This document shows positions 49,710 through 59,045 of a stretch of 64,000 bases of DNA, in pieces. This stretch comes from Flammeovirgaceae bacterium (lineage in GTDB: Bacteria; Bacteroidota; Bacteroidia; Cytophagales; Cyclobacteriaceae): NCBI GenBank assembly GCA_016712035.1, contig JADJRT010000001.1, positions 372,001 to 436,000 of the forward strand, in the 5' to 3' direction. The notes under the pieces were generated by a model. That model did not search any database, was not told the origin of the DNA, and saw only the letters and a program-made list of their open reading frames with translations. Within the stretch, counting starts at the first letter, position 1, and each line of letters starts with the position of its first letter. The translations under genes were made by a program, and so were the position numbers.

Positions 49710-51206
49710 ATGACCAAAGCAACCAAACCGCTTATTCCAAAAACAGATATCGTGCTGATGGGTGCCGGAATTATGAGTGCAACGCTAGGGGTTATTCTCA
49801 AAGAGTTAAATCCGGAAATTACTATTCAGATTTTTGAAATCCTGGATGAAGCGGGCACGGAAAGTTCAGATGCCTGGCATAATGCGGGCACGGGTCATGC
49901 GGCTTTCTGCGAACTAAACTATACGCCTCAAAAACCAGATGGCTCGGTAGATATAAGTAAAGCCATAAAAATCGGAGAGTCGTTTGAAGTCTCAAAAGAG
50001 TTTTGGTCTTACCTCATTGAAAAGCAATATTTCAATAGTCCGTCAGAATTTATTTCTAAAATTCCGCACCTGAGTTTGGTGTGGGGTAAAGAAAATGTTG
50101 ATTTCTTAAAGAAGCGCTACGAGTTAATGAGTCAGAATCCTTTATTCAAGGAAATGATCTACACGGAAGATCGCGACCTGATGATGGAATGGGTACCCCT
50201 AGTTATGCGCGGACGTAAAAAATCAATGCCGGTGGCCGCCACCCGTATGGAGATTGGCACGGATGTAAACTTTGGAAATCTAACGCGCGGTATGATTACC
50301 CGACTTGAAAAGATGCCCGGAGTTACGATTCATTACAATACCAAAGTGCGCGATCTAGATCCGGATGGCAAAGGCGGTTGGGATATTTTGATTCGGGACT
50401 TGATAACCGGAAAGCGAAAAGAAGTGAATACAAAGTTTGCTTTCATTGGTGCCGGTGGAGCCACACTGCATCTACTGAAGCGCGCAGAGATTAAAGAGCG
50501 CAACGGATATGGCGGATTTCCGGTGAGTGGCTTGTGGCTAAAATGTTTGAATGAGGAACTGATTGCGAAACACCACGCGAAGGTTTATGGAAAAGCCTCC
50601 GTAGGTGCACCGCCCATGTCGGTACCACATATCGATACGCGCATCATCGATGGCAAAAGAGAATTACTCTTTGGTCCCTTTGCAGGATTCTCGACCAAGT
50701 TTCTTAAGAACGGTTCGTTAATGGATCTGCCTAATTCAATCCGCCCCGACAATGCATTGCCCATGATTTTTGCGGGCATAAAAAACATTCCACTTACCAA
50801 ATATTTAATTGAACAAGTACGACAAGCACCCGAAGATCGACTCGCTGCTTTGCGCGAATATGTTCCTTTCACTAAGTTGGAAGATTGGGAATTGAAAGAA
50901 GCAGGTCAGCGGGTACAGGTAATTAAAAAAGATAAAGAGAAAGGTGGGGTGCTGGAGTTTGGAACCGAAGTAGTTGTTTCGCAAGATGGAACCGTTGCAG
51001 CATTATTAGGTGCTTCACCAGGCGCATCCACTGCGGCCGGTGTTATGCTTGAAATTCTTCAGAAATGTTTTAAAAAGGAATGCGAATCAAAAGCCTGGAA
51101 GGAAAAATTAAAAGAAATGGTGCCATCCTTTGGCCAATCCATTTCCACCAGTAACGATTTAGTTGAGAAAACCAGAGCCCGCACGCACCATATTCTTAAG
51201 CTTTAA
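49710..51206 (+). CDS. mqo: Malate:quinone oxidoreductase
   Basis: FAD-dependent, membrane-associated enzyme that oxidises malate to oxaloacetate and reduces quinone. The dinucleotide motif is IVLMGAGIMSATLG. Mqo signatures are DAWHNAGTGHAAFCELNYTP, IGTDVNFGNLTRGM, FIGAGGATLHLLKRA, GGFPVSGLWLKC and LLGASPGASTAAGVMLEI. The 498-residue length is standard. ATG at 49710 is chosen over the TTG at 49707. Confidence 0.96.
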   Translation: MTKATKPLIPKTDIVLMGAGIMSATLGVILKELNPEITIQIFEILDEAGTESSDAWHNAGTGHAAFCELNYTPQKPDGSVDISKAIKIGESFEVSKEFWSYLIEKQYFNSPSEFISKIPHLSLVWGKENVDFLKKRYELMSQNPLFKEMIYTEDRDLMMEWVPLVMRGRKKSMPVAATRMEIGTDVNFGNLTRGMITRLEKMPGVTIHYNTKVRDLDPDGKGGWDILIRDLITGKRKEVNTKFAFIGAGGATLHLLKRAEIKERNGYGGFPVSGLWLKCLNEELIAKHHAKVYGKASVGAPPMSVPHIDTRIIDGKRELLFGPFAGFSTKFLKNGSLMDLPNSIRPDNALPMIFAGIKNIPLTKYLIEQVRQAPEDRLAALREYVPFTKLEDWELKEAGQRVQVIKKDKEKGGVLEFGTEVVVSQDGTVAALLGASPGASTAAGVMLEILQKCFKKECESKAWKEKLKEMVPSFGQSISTSNDLVEKTRARTHHILKL

Positions 51207-51386
51207 GACCGCGCTCTGTTTTTATAAACAATTGATGAAGGCTAATTGAGACCTTTACTATTCCTTTAATCCCGTTCGGTAGTCGTATCTGGTAATTGAG
51301 GCATGAGATCTTACCATTCGTCTCAGACCGCCTAATCAAAATCAAGTTTGTTCAGTTTTTATATCAAACCTTTAAACAAACTCGTT

Positions 51387-52808
51387 ATGATAACAAATTC
51401 AATTAAACAAATCAGATCGGGCTTTTACTCGAAAGTAATCGCCTTGATCGCACTATTTTCCATTACGCTGGTCAGCTGTAATGATGATGATGTAGAAGAA
51501 ATGATGGCTACAGAAAGTATTGTCGCATTAGCGCAGGGCAATGCTGACCTAACATCTCTAGTTTCAGCATTAACCAAGTATCCGGATTTAGTAAGCACCT
51601 TAAGTGGCGATGGATCGTATACTGTTTTTGCTCCAACGAATGCAGCTTTTGCTAGCTTGTTGACCGCCATTGGGCAAACCAGCATTAACGACATTCCAGA
51701 GTCGGTATTAAAGAGCGTACTGCAATATCATGTGGTGGCTAATGCGACCGTTCTGTCAACTCAGCTTACCAACGCAGACGTTACTACGGCAAGTGGAGAG
51801 AACGTAACTGTAAATATTTCATCAGGTGTAAAGTTAAACGCAACGGCTAATGTAGTAGCGGCCGATGTTAAGGCAACCAATGGTGTTGTTCACGTGATTG
51901 ATGCGGTTTTGGTTCCACCATCTATCGCACCGGTAGTAGGTACGATTGTAGCACCCGCTTACTTCAACAAAAACTTTTCGACATTAGTAGCTGCCGTGGT
52001 ACAGGCTGGTTTATTGCCAACGCTTTTATCAACCACCAATCAATTAACGTTATTTGCTCCTACAAACGAGGCATTTGCTACGGCAGGTATCACCTCTCTG
52101 CCGGCTAATAATGCTACAGGAAATGCATTGCTTAAATCCATCTTAGAATATCATGTGATTGCAGGATCATCTGAAATAAAGGCTGTTGACATTGCTAGCG
52201 GAGCATCATCGGCAACAACTTTTGGCGGATCTAAAATATATTTAAGCAAGGGTTCTGCCGGAGTGTTTATTAATGGAACAACTCAGGTAACAGCCACGGA
52301 TATTCAGGGTTCCAATGGTATTGTACACGTAATTAATAGAACACTTGTACCGCCTACTCAAACAATTGCTGAAATTGTTGTAGCGAACACGACTGCTTCG
52401 ACACCGCAGTTTACTCAATTGCTTGCAGCGTTGGCTCGTACAGAAGGGCAAGGAGCTGATGATTTATTAGCTGCAGTAAGTGCATCAACCGGAGAGCTGA
52501 CAGTCTTTGCGCCAACCGATGCTGCCTTTCAGGCACTGTATACAGCTTTAGGTGTTGATAATGTTAACGAAATAGAACTAAGTACATTAATCGCTGTTTT
52601 GAAGAAGCATGTGGTAGGCGCCAGAAGATTTTCAACAGATTTAGTCTCTGGTTCTGTAGCTACTTTAAATGGAAACATTACGGTAAACACCTCTGATTTA
52701 ACGATTGTAGGCGGTTCGGGCAATCCGTCAAACTTGTTAACCACCTTGTTAAATATCAAAGGTAAAAATGGAGTAATTCATGTAATAGATAGAGTTATAC
52801 TTCCATAA
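51387..52808 (+). CDS. Fasciclin (FAS1) lipoprotein with three domains
   Basis: A 473-residue lipoprotein: lipobox FSITLVSC then NDDD. Three FAS1 repeats follow, each with the H1-type motif (YTVFAPTNAAF, LTLFAPTNEAF, LTVFAPTDAAF) and the H2-type motif near its end (NGVVHVIDAVL, NGIVHVINRTL, NGVIHVIDRVI). FAS1 domains mediate adhesion or matrix binding at the cell surface. ATG at 51387 gives the lipoprotein signal. A terminator follows and a two-component pair lies downstream. Confidence 0.92.
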   Translation: MITNSIKQIRSGFYSKVIALIALFSITLVSCNDDDVEEMMATESIVALAQGNADLTSLVSALTKYPDLVSTLSGDGSYTVFAPTNAAFASLLTAIGQTSINDIPESVLKSVLQYHVVANATVLSTQLTNADVTTASGENVTVNISSGVKLNATANVVAADVKATNGVVHVIDAVLVPPSIAPVVGTIVAPAYFNKNFSTLVAAVVQAGLLPTLLSTTNQLTLFAPTNEAFATAGITSLPANNATGNALLKSILEYHVIAGSSEIKAVDIASGASSATTFGGSKIYLSKGSAGVFINGTTQVTATDIQGSNGIVHVINRTLVPPTQTIAEIVVANTTASTPQFTQLLAALARTEGQGADDLLAAVSASTGELTVFAPTDAAFQALYTALGVDNVNEIELSTLIAVLKKHVVGARRFSTDLVSGSVATLNGNITVNTSDLTIVGGSGNPSNLLTTLLNIKGKNGVIHVIDRVILP

Positions 52809-52827
52809 GGTTGTGGGTTAGTTGGTA

Positions 52828-52867
52828 GGGTTGAAGCCTCGCGTCTACGCGGGGCTTACCCTTTAAA
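52828..52867 (+). terminator. Terminator after the fasciclin gene
   Basis: An imperfect hairpin: AGGGT...AAGCC-T-CGCG, loop TCTA, CGCG-G-GGCTT...ACCCT. T residues follow directly and an A run comes next, so the T-tract is short. Confidence 0.65.
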
Positions 52868-52904
52868 AAAACTTTCTCTTACTTTAAGGTAAAAATTTCA
52901 GAAC

Positions 52905-53921
52905 GTGTTTTCATACCGATACCGATACGGTTTCATTTTTCTGTTGTCCCTGTATTCTTTTATAAATATAGAAGTTACAGTAGGCTCAAGATTATTTGAT
53001 TTTGACTTAACCTGGTATTATTTATTTGGTGTATTAGCGCTTGTTGTACTCGGTATTTGGGAATTAAATCGATTAGCCGAAATAAAAATCCTTATTGGAA
53101 AAGAAAAGCGTGTTCACCCGCTGATTCTTCTTTTTCTGGTAAGCTTTTTAAGCGTATTGGTAAGCTCTACGGTAGCCTTGTATGCTCTATACCTTTCGCT
53201 GGATAGGCCACTTCAATTGAATTTTGATCATTGGAAATTGTTATTGGCTTTTGGCTTTCGAGTAAATCTTTTTTTGAATTGTATTAATGCAATTGTATTT
53301 TTTATGAATCGGTTGAAGAAAGTTCAATTAGAAGCCGAACAATTGAAGAAACAAACTATTGAGGCACAATTTGAAGCGCTTCGAAATCAGATTAACCCAC
53401 ATTTTTTATTTAACTGCTTTAACGTTTTATCAACCTTAGTTCATAAGAATGCAGACGCGTCTGCCAAATTTATCAACCAGCTGTCACAGGTATATAGGTA
53501 TTTACTCTACAATCAGGAAAAGAAAATTGTATCGCTGACAGAGGAGCTTGCGTTTATTGCCTCGTACACCTATTTACTTCAAACACGATTTAGTGATCAC
53601 TTAGTAGTCGAAAATAAAATTTCAGAATTATCTGAAAATGCTATGGTTCCTCCAGCATCCCTTCAAATGCTGATAGAAAATGCGATCAAACACAACGTGG
53701 CATCTAAGAAGTTGCCACTGACAATATCCTTGGAGCATAAAGACGGATATCTGATCGTATCAAATTCTCTTCAGAAAAAGGAAATAGCAGAAGAGTCAAC
53801 AAAAATTGGGCTAAAGAATATTATAAGTCGCTACAAGCTCCTGTCGGACCAGCCGGTTGAAATTATGAAAACCGATTCAAAATTTATTGTAAAATTGCCT
53901 GTCCTACACTTGGAAACATGA
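52905..53921 (+). CDS. LytS/YehU-type sensor histidine kinase
   Basis: A 338-residue membrane histidine kinase. Four hydrophobic helices occupy the first ~130 residues, then a short coiled coil (AEQLKKQTIEAQFEAL). The His_kinase box is RNQINPHFLFNCFNVL with its conserved His, followed by the N box LIENAIKHNV. Start is GTG at 52905. Its stop overlaps the response regulator start (ATGA), so the pair is coupled. No periplasmic sensor domain is present, so the signal may be membrane-derived. Confidence 0.88.
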   Translation: MFSYRYRYGFIFLLSLYSFINIEVTVGSRLFDFDLTWYYLFGVLALVVLGIWELNRLAEIKILIGKEKRVHPLILLFLVSFLSVLVSSTVALYALYLSLDRPLQLNFDHWKLLLAFGFRVNLFLNCINAIVFFMNRLKKVQLEAEQLKKQTIEAQFEALRNQINPHFLFNCFNVLSTLVHKNADASAKFINQLSQVYRYLLYNQEKKIVSLTEELAFIASYTYLLQTRFSDHLVVENKISELSENAMVPPASLQMLIENAIKHNVASKKLPLTISLEHKDGYLIVSNSLQKKEIAEESTKIGLKNIISRYKLLSDQPVEIMKTDSKFIVKLPVLHLET

Positions 53922-54676
53922 ATGTAATAGTTGTAGAAGACGAACCGTTAGCAGCCGAAAGGCTCATTTCCCTTTTGCATAAAACAGGTGAGTCCGTTAC
54001 CGTATTAGAGGTGTTTGACAGCATTAAAGAAACGGTGTTGTTTATTTCGGGAAACAAAAAAGTTGACTTGATTTTTTTGGATATTGAGTTGGCCGATGGC
54101 AAGAGCTTCGAAATTTTTAAGCAGGTTACCGTGGAAGCGCCCATTATCTTTACTACAGCTTACGACCAATATGCCTTGCAAGCTTTCAAATATCTGAGTA
54201 TCGATTATCTGCTCAAACCTATACAAGAAGATCTTTTGAAAAACGCGTTAAGTAAATTCAGGCGCCTTGAAAACAATACGGTAAAAGATAAATTAGATCA
54301 GCTTACTCAATTGATAAGCCAGGGAGGAAACAGACCCAAGGAGAGAATTCTGGTTAAATCAGGAAATAAGCTGCAGTATAAATCGGCCGATGAGATCGCT
54401 TATTTTTGGGCCGAGGCAAAGGAGGTTTACATTTTTACCAGAACCGAAAACAAAAAATATTTAATTGATTATACCATGGAAGAGCTGGAACGTCAATTAG
54501 ATAAAAGTACATTCTTTAGAGTTAGTCGTAAAGCCATTATAAACGTAAGTTCTATTGCCGAAATAAAAGGACTTATCAGCACACGATTGGAGGTTAAGCT
54601 TAATCAACCGTGCATCAATGAACTTACCGTGAGCCGGGATCGGGCGGCAGATTTCAAAAACTGGTTAGATAGGTAA
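53918..54676 (+). CDS. LytTR-family response regulator
   Basis: A 252-residue regulator with a receiver domain (acidic pocket VVEDEPLA, phospho-acceptor Asp in LIFLDIELADG, Thr in IIFTTAYDQYAL, Lys in YLLKP) and a LytTR DNA-binding domain (RILVKSGNKLQYKSADEIAYF through FRVSRKAIINVSSI). It is translationally coupled to the upstream kinase and is its likely partner. Targets are unknown; the fasciclin gene is nearest. Confidence 0.92.
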   Translation: MNVIVVEDEPLAAERLISLLHKTGESVTVLEVFDSIKETVLFISGNKKVDLIFLDIELADGKSFEIFKQVTVEAPIIFTTAYDQYALQAFKYLSIDYLLKPIQEDLLKNALSKFRRLENNTVKDKLDQLTQLISQGGNRPKERILVKSGNKLQYKSADEIAYFWAEAKEVYIFTRTENKKYLIDYTMEELERQLDKSTFFRVSRKAIINVSSIAEIKGLISTRLEVKLNQPCINELTVSRDRAADFKNWLDR

Positions 54677-54729
54677 GTTGTAAGAATCTTGACACAACTC
54701 TATATTTGATTTGTGATTTAAGATTTCTT

Positions 54730-55080
54730 ATGCGCAACCTGATATTTTTTATTTTCTTAATTGTCCCGCTAGCAGGGTTTAGTCAAACGGATCATGCAGA
54801 GATAGAGCAGCTGAAGCAAGAAATTTTGTCGCTACAATCAGATGTTGATAACATTCAAATAAATCTCACCCAATCTCAAAATAAATTTAAAGCAGGCATT
54901 ATAGTAGCAACTATAGGCTATACCGTAACTATTGCGGGTGGTCTTATGCTAGGCCGCGAGAATGATGATCTGGGCAAGGTACTTCTCATTAGTGGCGGTG
55001 TTACCGGCATTACAGGCACCATCATGATGGCTGACGCATTTAAATATCTTGGAAGGGCGGGTAAGCCTAAAAAGAAATAA
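54730..55080 (+). CDS. Small exported or membrane protein with coiled coil
   Basis: A 116-residue protein: signal peptide (LIFFIFLIVPLAGFSQ), a short coiled coil (EIEQLKQEILSLQSDVDNIQ), then two hydrophobic segments (IIVATIGYTVTIAGGLML and VLLISGGVTGITGTIMMA). The family is not recognised. ATG at 54730 is chosen over 54706. It follows the response regulator by 53 bp and could be cotranscribed with it. Confidence 0.6.
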   Translation: MRNLIFFIFLIVPLAGFSQTDHAEIEQLKQEILSLQSDVDNIQINLTQSQNKFKAGIIVATIGYTVTIAGGLMLGRENDDLGKVLLISGGVTGITGTIMMADAFKYLGRAGKPKKK

Positions 55081-55100
55081 GGCAATCGACCTTCCAAATA

Positions 55101-55580
55101 TTATTGACGATTGAGATAGAGCGTAAACCCAACCCTAAATCCAAAGGTATTGTTATCTTCTCCTATACTGAAGTTTAGTGAAGGCTCTACAGCAATAAAC
55201 TCATTAATAAAAGCAGCATAGCCAACTTCAAAAGGTATAACGGTTTGGCTATCACTATTTTCATAGTCGTTAATGTTAAACCCTGCACCCCCGAAAAATT
55301 TTCCTTGATAATAATAGCGCCCGAATATTCCAAAGGAGGTAAAAGAGAAATCATCAATTTTTTGATATCCTAAATTAACACCCGCAACCACGTTGTCAAT
55401 TACAAAATAGCCGCCCTTCAAACTCAAATCAAAGATGCTGTAATTATCACCAGTGTCTGGCGATACCGAAGTAAAACTTAAATTGGAAGAGGCTCCTGCC
55501 AAAATAGTTCCATTTTGAATTTGTGCAGATGCGTAACCAGCGATTAGAAGGAACGCAACAAGGAAAATAGATTTTTTCAT
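55101..55580 (-). CDS. Outer-membrane beta-barrel protein
   Basis: A 159-residue protein with signal peptide (SIFLVAFLLIAGYASAQ) and about eight strands. The patterns GILAGASSNLSFTS-like start, FSFTSFGIFGRYYYQGKFFGGAGF and the end NTFGFRVGFTLYLNR fit the OMP_b-brl class of eight-stranded barrels. It is a single gene converging on the small membrane protein gene. Function unknown. Confidence 0.75.
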   Translation of the reverse strand: MKKSIFLVAFLLIAGYASAQIQNGTILAGASSNLSFTSVSPDTGDNYSIFDLSLKGGYFVIDNVVAGVNLGYQKIDDFSFTSFGIFGRYYYQGKFFGGAGFNINDYENSDSQTVIPFEVGYAAFINEFIAVEPSLNFSIGEDNNTFGFRVGFTLYLNRQ

Positions 55581-55813
55581 AGTAATGCTGGGTTGGTTTA
55601 TTTGACTAATATAACATTCTTTGAGTTAACGTTGTCGATGTTAAGAATGCTAAAGTTGGGTTAAAGATAATAACGACCAACTTAAGGAATGAATTCGTTT
55701 CCGTTAAATGCACTAAAAACCCGATATGTGATTTATCCCGGTATCGTATCGTTTTTTTCGAGTGACGACACTTGAACACTGAAGTTAGTCAAATGCATTA
55801 AATTTGATTTGCT

Positions 55814-55960
55814 ATGAAAAAGACCATGCTTGCAATTTTTTATTGGACTCGCTCTTTTTGCCAGTCAGTAGCATCAATAATTGTTTCTGCATTCCAGAGT
55901 TAGCTTATAAATATTGTCCATTAACAAAGACGTATCGCGTCAGACACCGATCACTAAAAG
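55814..55960 (+). pseudogene. Signal-peptide-bearing gene fragment
   Basis: From ATG at 55814 the frame gives MKKTMLAIF; removing one T from the run at 55842 lets it continue IGLALFASQ, a signal peptide, before a stop. Alternative single-base changes keep it open longer but give no recognisable protein. It lies in the 380-bp gap before the membrane LytTR gene. The gap otherwise shows AT-rich promoter-like sequence. It is probably a truncated gene. Confidence 0.3.
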
Positions 55961-56785
55961 ATGAACGCAAACAACCACTCCCACAAAAATCCTTATCACC
56001 CGGATGTGACGTTGTTTCTTATTATCATTCCTTTCATCAGCGCATTTAATTATTACCTCACCTATTCGAACATCCAACTGAGTTGGTTTTTACTACTCAC
56101 CTTTACAATTGATACGGTGCAGGGTTATCTGGCCTGGTGGGGCGTGCGTTCTTTTATCCTGTATCTTGATAGAAGATGGCCGTTTGAAAAAGGTTTGTTG
56201 AAGCGCATACTATTTCAATTATTCAGCACGCTATTTATAGGAATTTTCATTATTAGTATACTTACTGAGTTAGTCAGTTTAATTGCAAAGGGAAAACCCG
56301 CTCCACTGAATTTCTATACCATTGATTTGTTTATCATCAGTATCTGGTTTTTTGTCATCAATGGCATTTACCTCGGGCTTCATTTTTATCGACTTTATCA
56401 GAAATCGGAAGCAACCCGACAACAGGAGAATCAGATCAAATCGGATGGGCTTTTTGTGAAGCAGGGGAAACTAGACATCCGGTTGTCGTATGATGAACTG
56501 GAAGGTTTTTATGTAGACGAGGATTACGCTGTGGCGAGTCAGCTTGGAGGCAAAAAATATTACCTGACTCAATCACTCGACAAAATTGAAAAGACATTAC
56601 CGGTTGCTCATTTTTACCGTCTTAACCGACAATACATTGTTCACCGCCAGATCATATCGGGTTTTAAGCGGGCTGACAATGGGAAGATTTTAGTAATGCT
56701 TCAGAAAACAACAAACTTTCCGACCGAAATTCCAGTAAGTCGCCTCAGGGCACCTGCATTTAAAGGCTGGTTTCAGCCAGCGTGA
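55961..56785 (+). CDS. Membrane-bound LytTR transcriptional regulator
   Basis: A 274-residue one-component regulator. Four hydrophobic helices (about residues 15-145) precede a LytTR domain beginning LFVKQGKLDIRLSYDELEGF and including FYRLNRQYIVHRQIISGF and VPVSRLRAPAFKGW-like closing residues. No receiver domain is present. This architecture is common in Bacteroidota and couples a membrane signal directly to DNA binding. It is upstream of a barrel and serine hydrolase pair, which it may control. Confidence 0.85.
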   Translation: MNANNHSHKNPYHPDVTLFLIIIPFISAFNYYLTYSNIQLSWFLLLTFTIDTVQGYLAWWGVRSFILYLDRRWPFEKGLLKRILFQLFSTLFIGIFIISILTELVSLIAKGKPAPLNFYTIDLFIISIWFFVINGIYLGLHFYRLYQKSEATRQQENQIKSDGLFVKQGKLDIRLSYDELEGFYVDEDYAVASQLGGKKYYLTQSLDKIEKTLPVAHFYRLNRQYIVHRQIISGFKRADNGKILVMLQKTTNFPTEIPVSRLRAPAFKGWFQPA

Positions 56786-56943
56786 TTACACTTTACCGGA
56801 AAAGCTGCTACATCTCAGGGGGAAACCTCAGAATTCCGCGTCCATAGCACATCAGTTCGCGTAAACTTGCACTGTAATCAGGGGCTGAATGCACTTTACA
56901 AGTGTCAGGCAAACATCCTCTGAGTAAACCAAATATAATACGG

Positions 56944-57543
56944 ATGAAATCAAAAATTGGTACAATGCTTCTGGCTTTTTGTCTGACTGGCTCCTTGCTG
57001 GCACAACCGGATGCTAAAAATGACTACCGGAATTTTCCCATCATCGTTATGGTTCAGTTTCATAATCTTTCCATGCCTTTTAAGGATATGAAGTCAAATT
57101 TTTCAAACATCGGGTTTGGGCTTGGTACCGAGTTAAGTTACAACGGCAAAAGCAACTGGGTGCAGCAATTTAGTGCCACATGGCATCACAACAAAACGGT
57201 AGGCAATGGAGTCCTGCTTTACTCTCAGGCAGTTTGGAGGCCCAACATTTCTTCAGGTGCGTATACCGAATTAAAAGCTGGAGCGGGTTACATGTATGCA
57301 TTCCGTCCGGTAGAATCATATAAACAAATCAACGGAGTTTGGGAGTCAATGGGAAACAAGGGCAAGGGCATGTTTACATTACCCCTAGGAATCTCAGTGG
57401 GCTACCAATCGTATTCTGACAAGATCTATATTTCTCCATTCATCTCGTACCAGTTTTTGCTTATCAGCGGATATAATCAAAGCATTCCGCTTGTGCCGGA
57501 AACACTTATACAGGTTGGTTCACGCATTCATCTCAGTAAATAA
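56944..57543 (+). CDS. Outer-membrane beta-barrel-like protein
   Basis: A 199-residue protein with signal peptide (IGTMLLAFCLTGSLLAQ) and strands such as IGFGLGTELSYNG, WVQQFSATWHHNK, AYTELKAGAGYMYAF and IYISPFISYQFLLISGY. ATG at 56944 is chosen over 56902 because the extra residues precede the signal peptide. It precedes the second serine hydrolase by 19 bp. Function unknown. Confidence 0.65.
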   Translation: MKSKIGTMLLAFCLTGSLLAQPDAKNDYRNFPIIVMVQFHNLSMPFKDMKSNFSNIGFGLGTELSYNGKSNWVQQFSATWHHNKTVGNGVLLYSQAVWRPNISSGAYTELKAGAGYMYAFRPVESYKQINGVWESMGNKGKGMFTLPLGISVGYQSYSDKIYISPFISYQFLLISGYNQSIPLVPETLIQVGSRIHLSK

Positions 57544-57562
57544 TTCTATTAAACTTCATCAT

Positions 57563-58732
57563 ATGAAAAATATAATTGTGTTTGCTGCCGTGATTTTAAT
57601 ATTGAGCAGTTGTGCATCCTATATGCAGGATTTAAACGTCACCACCTGCGTGTCATCACAGGAAATCAATCCAAACTATTCTAAAGCAAAAGAGATTCGG
57701 CCCGTGATTGATCAACTGGTCACCGAAGGAATTCCGGGTTGTGCGTTGGCGATTTATTCAAACGAAGGCTGGTGGACATCGGCAGCCGGTGTGGCGAAGA
57801 TTGAAAACAATACACCAATGGAGGCCTGCCATCTTCAATACCTTCAGAGTGTTTCAAAAACGTATATGGCGGTTGGTATTTTGAAATTGTATGAACAAGG
57901 CAAAATCGATTTGCAGGCGCCCATGACCAATTACTTGCCAGAAAAATATGCCCGATACATTACCGGGGGTGATCGCGTTACCATGCAAATGTTGTTGAAC
58001 CACACTTCGGGTATTCCGGAATACAATTTCCAACCGGATTATGTGGCTAAGTTCCTTCAGCATACAGATTATAAATTTGAGCCAGAAGAATATCTTAAGT
58101 ATGTTGAGGACAAGCCGTTGGATTTTGAACCCGGCAGCAAGTACTCCTATCGCAATACTAACTATGTGTTGTTGGCGCTTATTGCGGATGCGCTTACAGG
58201 TGATCATACCGCATTTCTATCAGAGACGATTTTCAAACCGTTGGGGCTTAACAACACATTTTATCGTCATGAGGCAGGTTATCTCAACTACCCACTGTTG
58301 GTGAATTCCTATTGGGATCGCTACAGCAGTAGCATCGTAGAAAATGTTTCGCAGATGCAACGCAACAATGTGGCTTCATTAATTGGTGATGATGGTATTG
58401 TGGCTACTCCGGTAGATGCCGTGAAGTTTCTCCGAGGCCTGATGGAAGGACAACTGCTTTTGCCATCTACACTTGACTTAATGAAAACATGGGCTAAAGA
58501 CAGCAAAGGAAATCCTGCTTATGGATTGGGTTTGGATTATACCTTGTTTCAGGGTGAGGTTGCGTATGGTCATAGTGGTGGAGGCATTGGTGCCGGATGC
58601 AATCTCTATTTTTTTCCGAAACAGAATATTTATGTTTTTATCGCCATCAATTTGGGAACCGTGACCGATAGTCCCATCCACAAAGCTGCTGAGCATTCGA
58701 TCGATAAATTTTACGGAGTGTTGCTTAAGTAA
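57563..58732 (+). CDS. Serine hydrolase, class C beta-lactamase/PBP-like lipoprotein
   Basis: A 389-residue beta-lactamase-fold enzyme. Lipobox: LILSSC after a short signal. The SxxK motif is SVSK (LQSVSKTYMAVG), the second motif is Y-R-N in YSYRNTNYVLLAL, and the third box is YGHSGGGIG. The frame is intact, unlike the similar gene at 28164-29349. Enzymes of this family act as D-peptidases or esterases; the substrate is not evident. ATG at 57563 starts the lipoprotein signal. Directly downstream of a beta-barrel gene. Confidence 0.85.
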   Translation: MKNIIVFAAVILILSSCASYMQDLNVTTCVSSQEINPNYSKAKEIRPVIDQLVTEGIPGCALAIYSNEGWWTSAAGVAKIENNTPMEACHLQYLQSVSKTYMAVGILKLYEQGKIDLQAPMTNYLPEKYARYITGGDRVTMQMLLNHTSGIPEYNFQPDYVAKFLQHTDYKFEPEEYLKYVEDKPLDFEPGSKYSYRNTNYVLLALIADALTGDHTAFLSETIFKPLGLNNTFYRHEAGYLNYPLLVNSYWDRYSSSIVENVSQMQRNNVASLIGDDGIVATPVDAVKFLRGLMEGQLLLPSTLDLMKTWAKDSKGNPAYGLGLDYTLFQGEVAYGHSGGGIGAGCNLYFFPKQNIYVFIAINLGTVTDSPIHKAAEHSIDKFYGVLLK

Positions 58733-59045
58733 GGTAGGTAACCCCGAAGCGTTGTTAAATGACCCATTGAAGTTGTACCGATAAATAGTTTTGGTAATCA
58801 ACGATATATTGTGCTGCACCAAACGGTGATGGATGTAACCCAGATTAAAGCTTTGTTCCCGGGCATGCTTTCCTTTTTCTTTCCAAACCAAGCGCGCCCC
58901 AACGTAGAAAATGGATGATAGTTTGAGAAAAGTTGAGACCCGGTCATGAAATGAACTTGGTCTGTAAAGACACAGACCAAGGGTTAGGAATTTGATTCGG
59001 GATGTTAAATAATCAGATCAATTTTCTTTACAGGCCCTGACTAAC
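58733..59045 (-). other. Gap with a possible antisense outer-membrane protein fragment
   Basis: On the minus strand a frame from about 58930 to 58740 reads SSIFYVGARLVWKEKGK, then SFNLGYIHHRLVQHNISL and TKTIYRYNFNGSFNNAS, an alternating pattern like the last strands of a barrel. It has no start or signal and runs into the antisense of the serine hydrolase. It may be a remnant or chance. An ACTTGGTCTGT/ACAGACCAAG-type inverted repeat occurs near 58950-58980. Confidence 0.25.

Noticed and set aside
58478..58891. 137-codon open frame on the minus strand
   Set aside because: Most of it is antisense to the serine hydrolase; only its first part outside that gene looks protein-like and is noted as a weak fragment.
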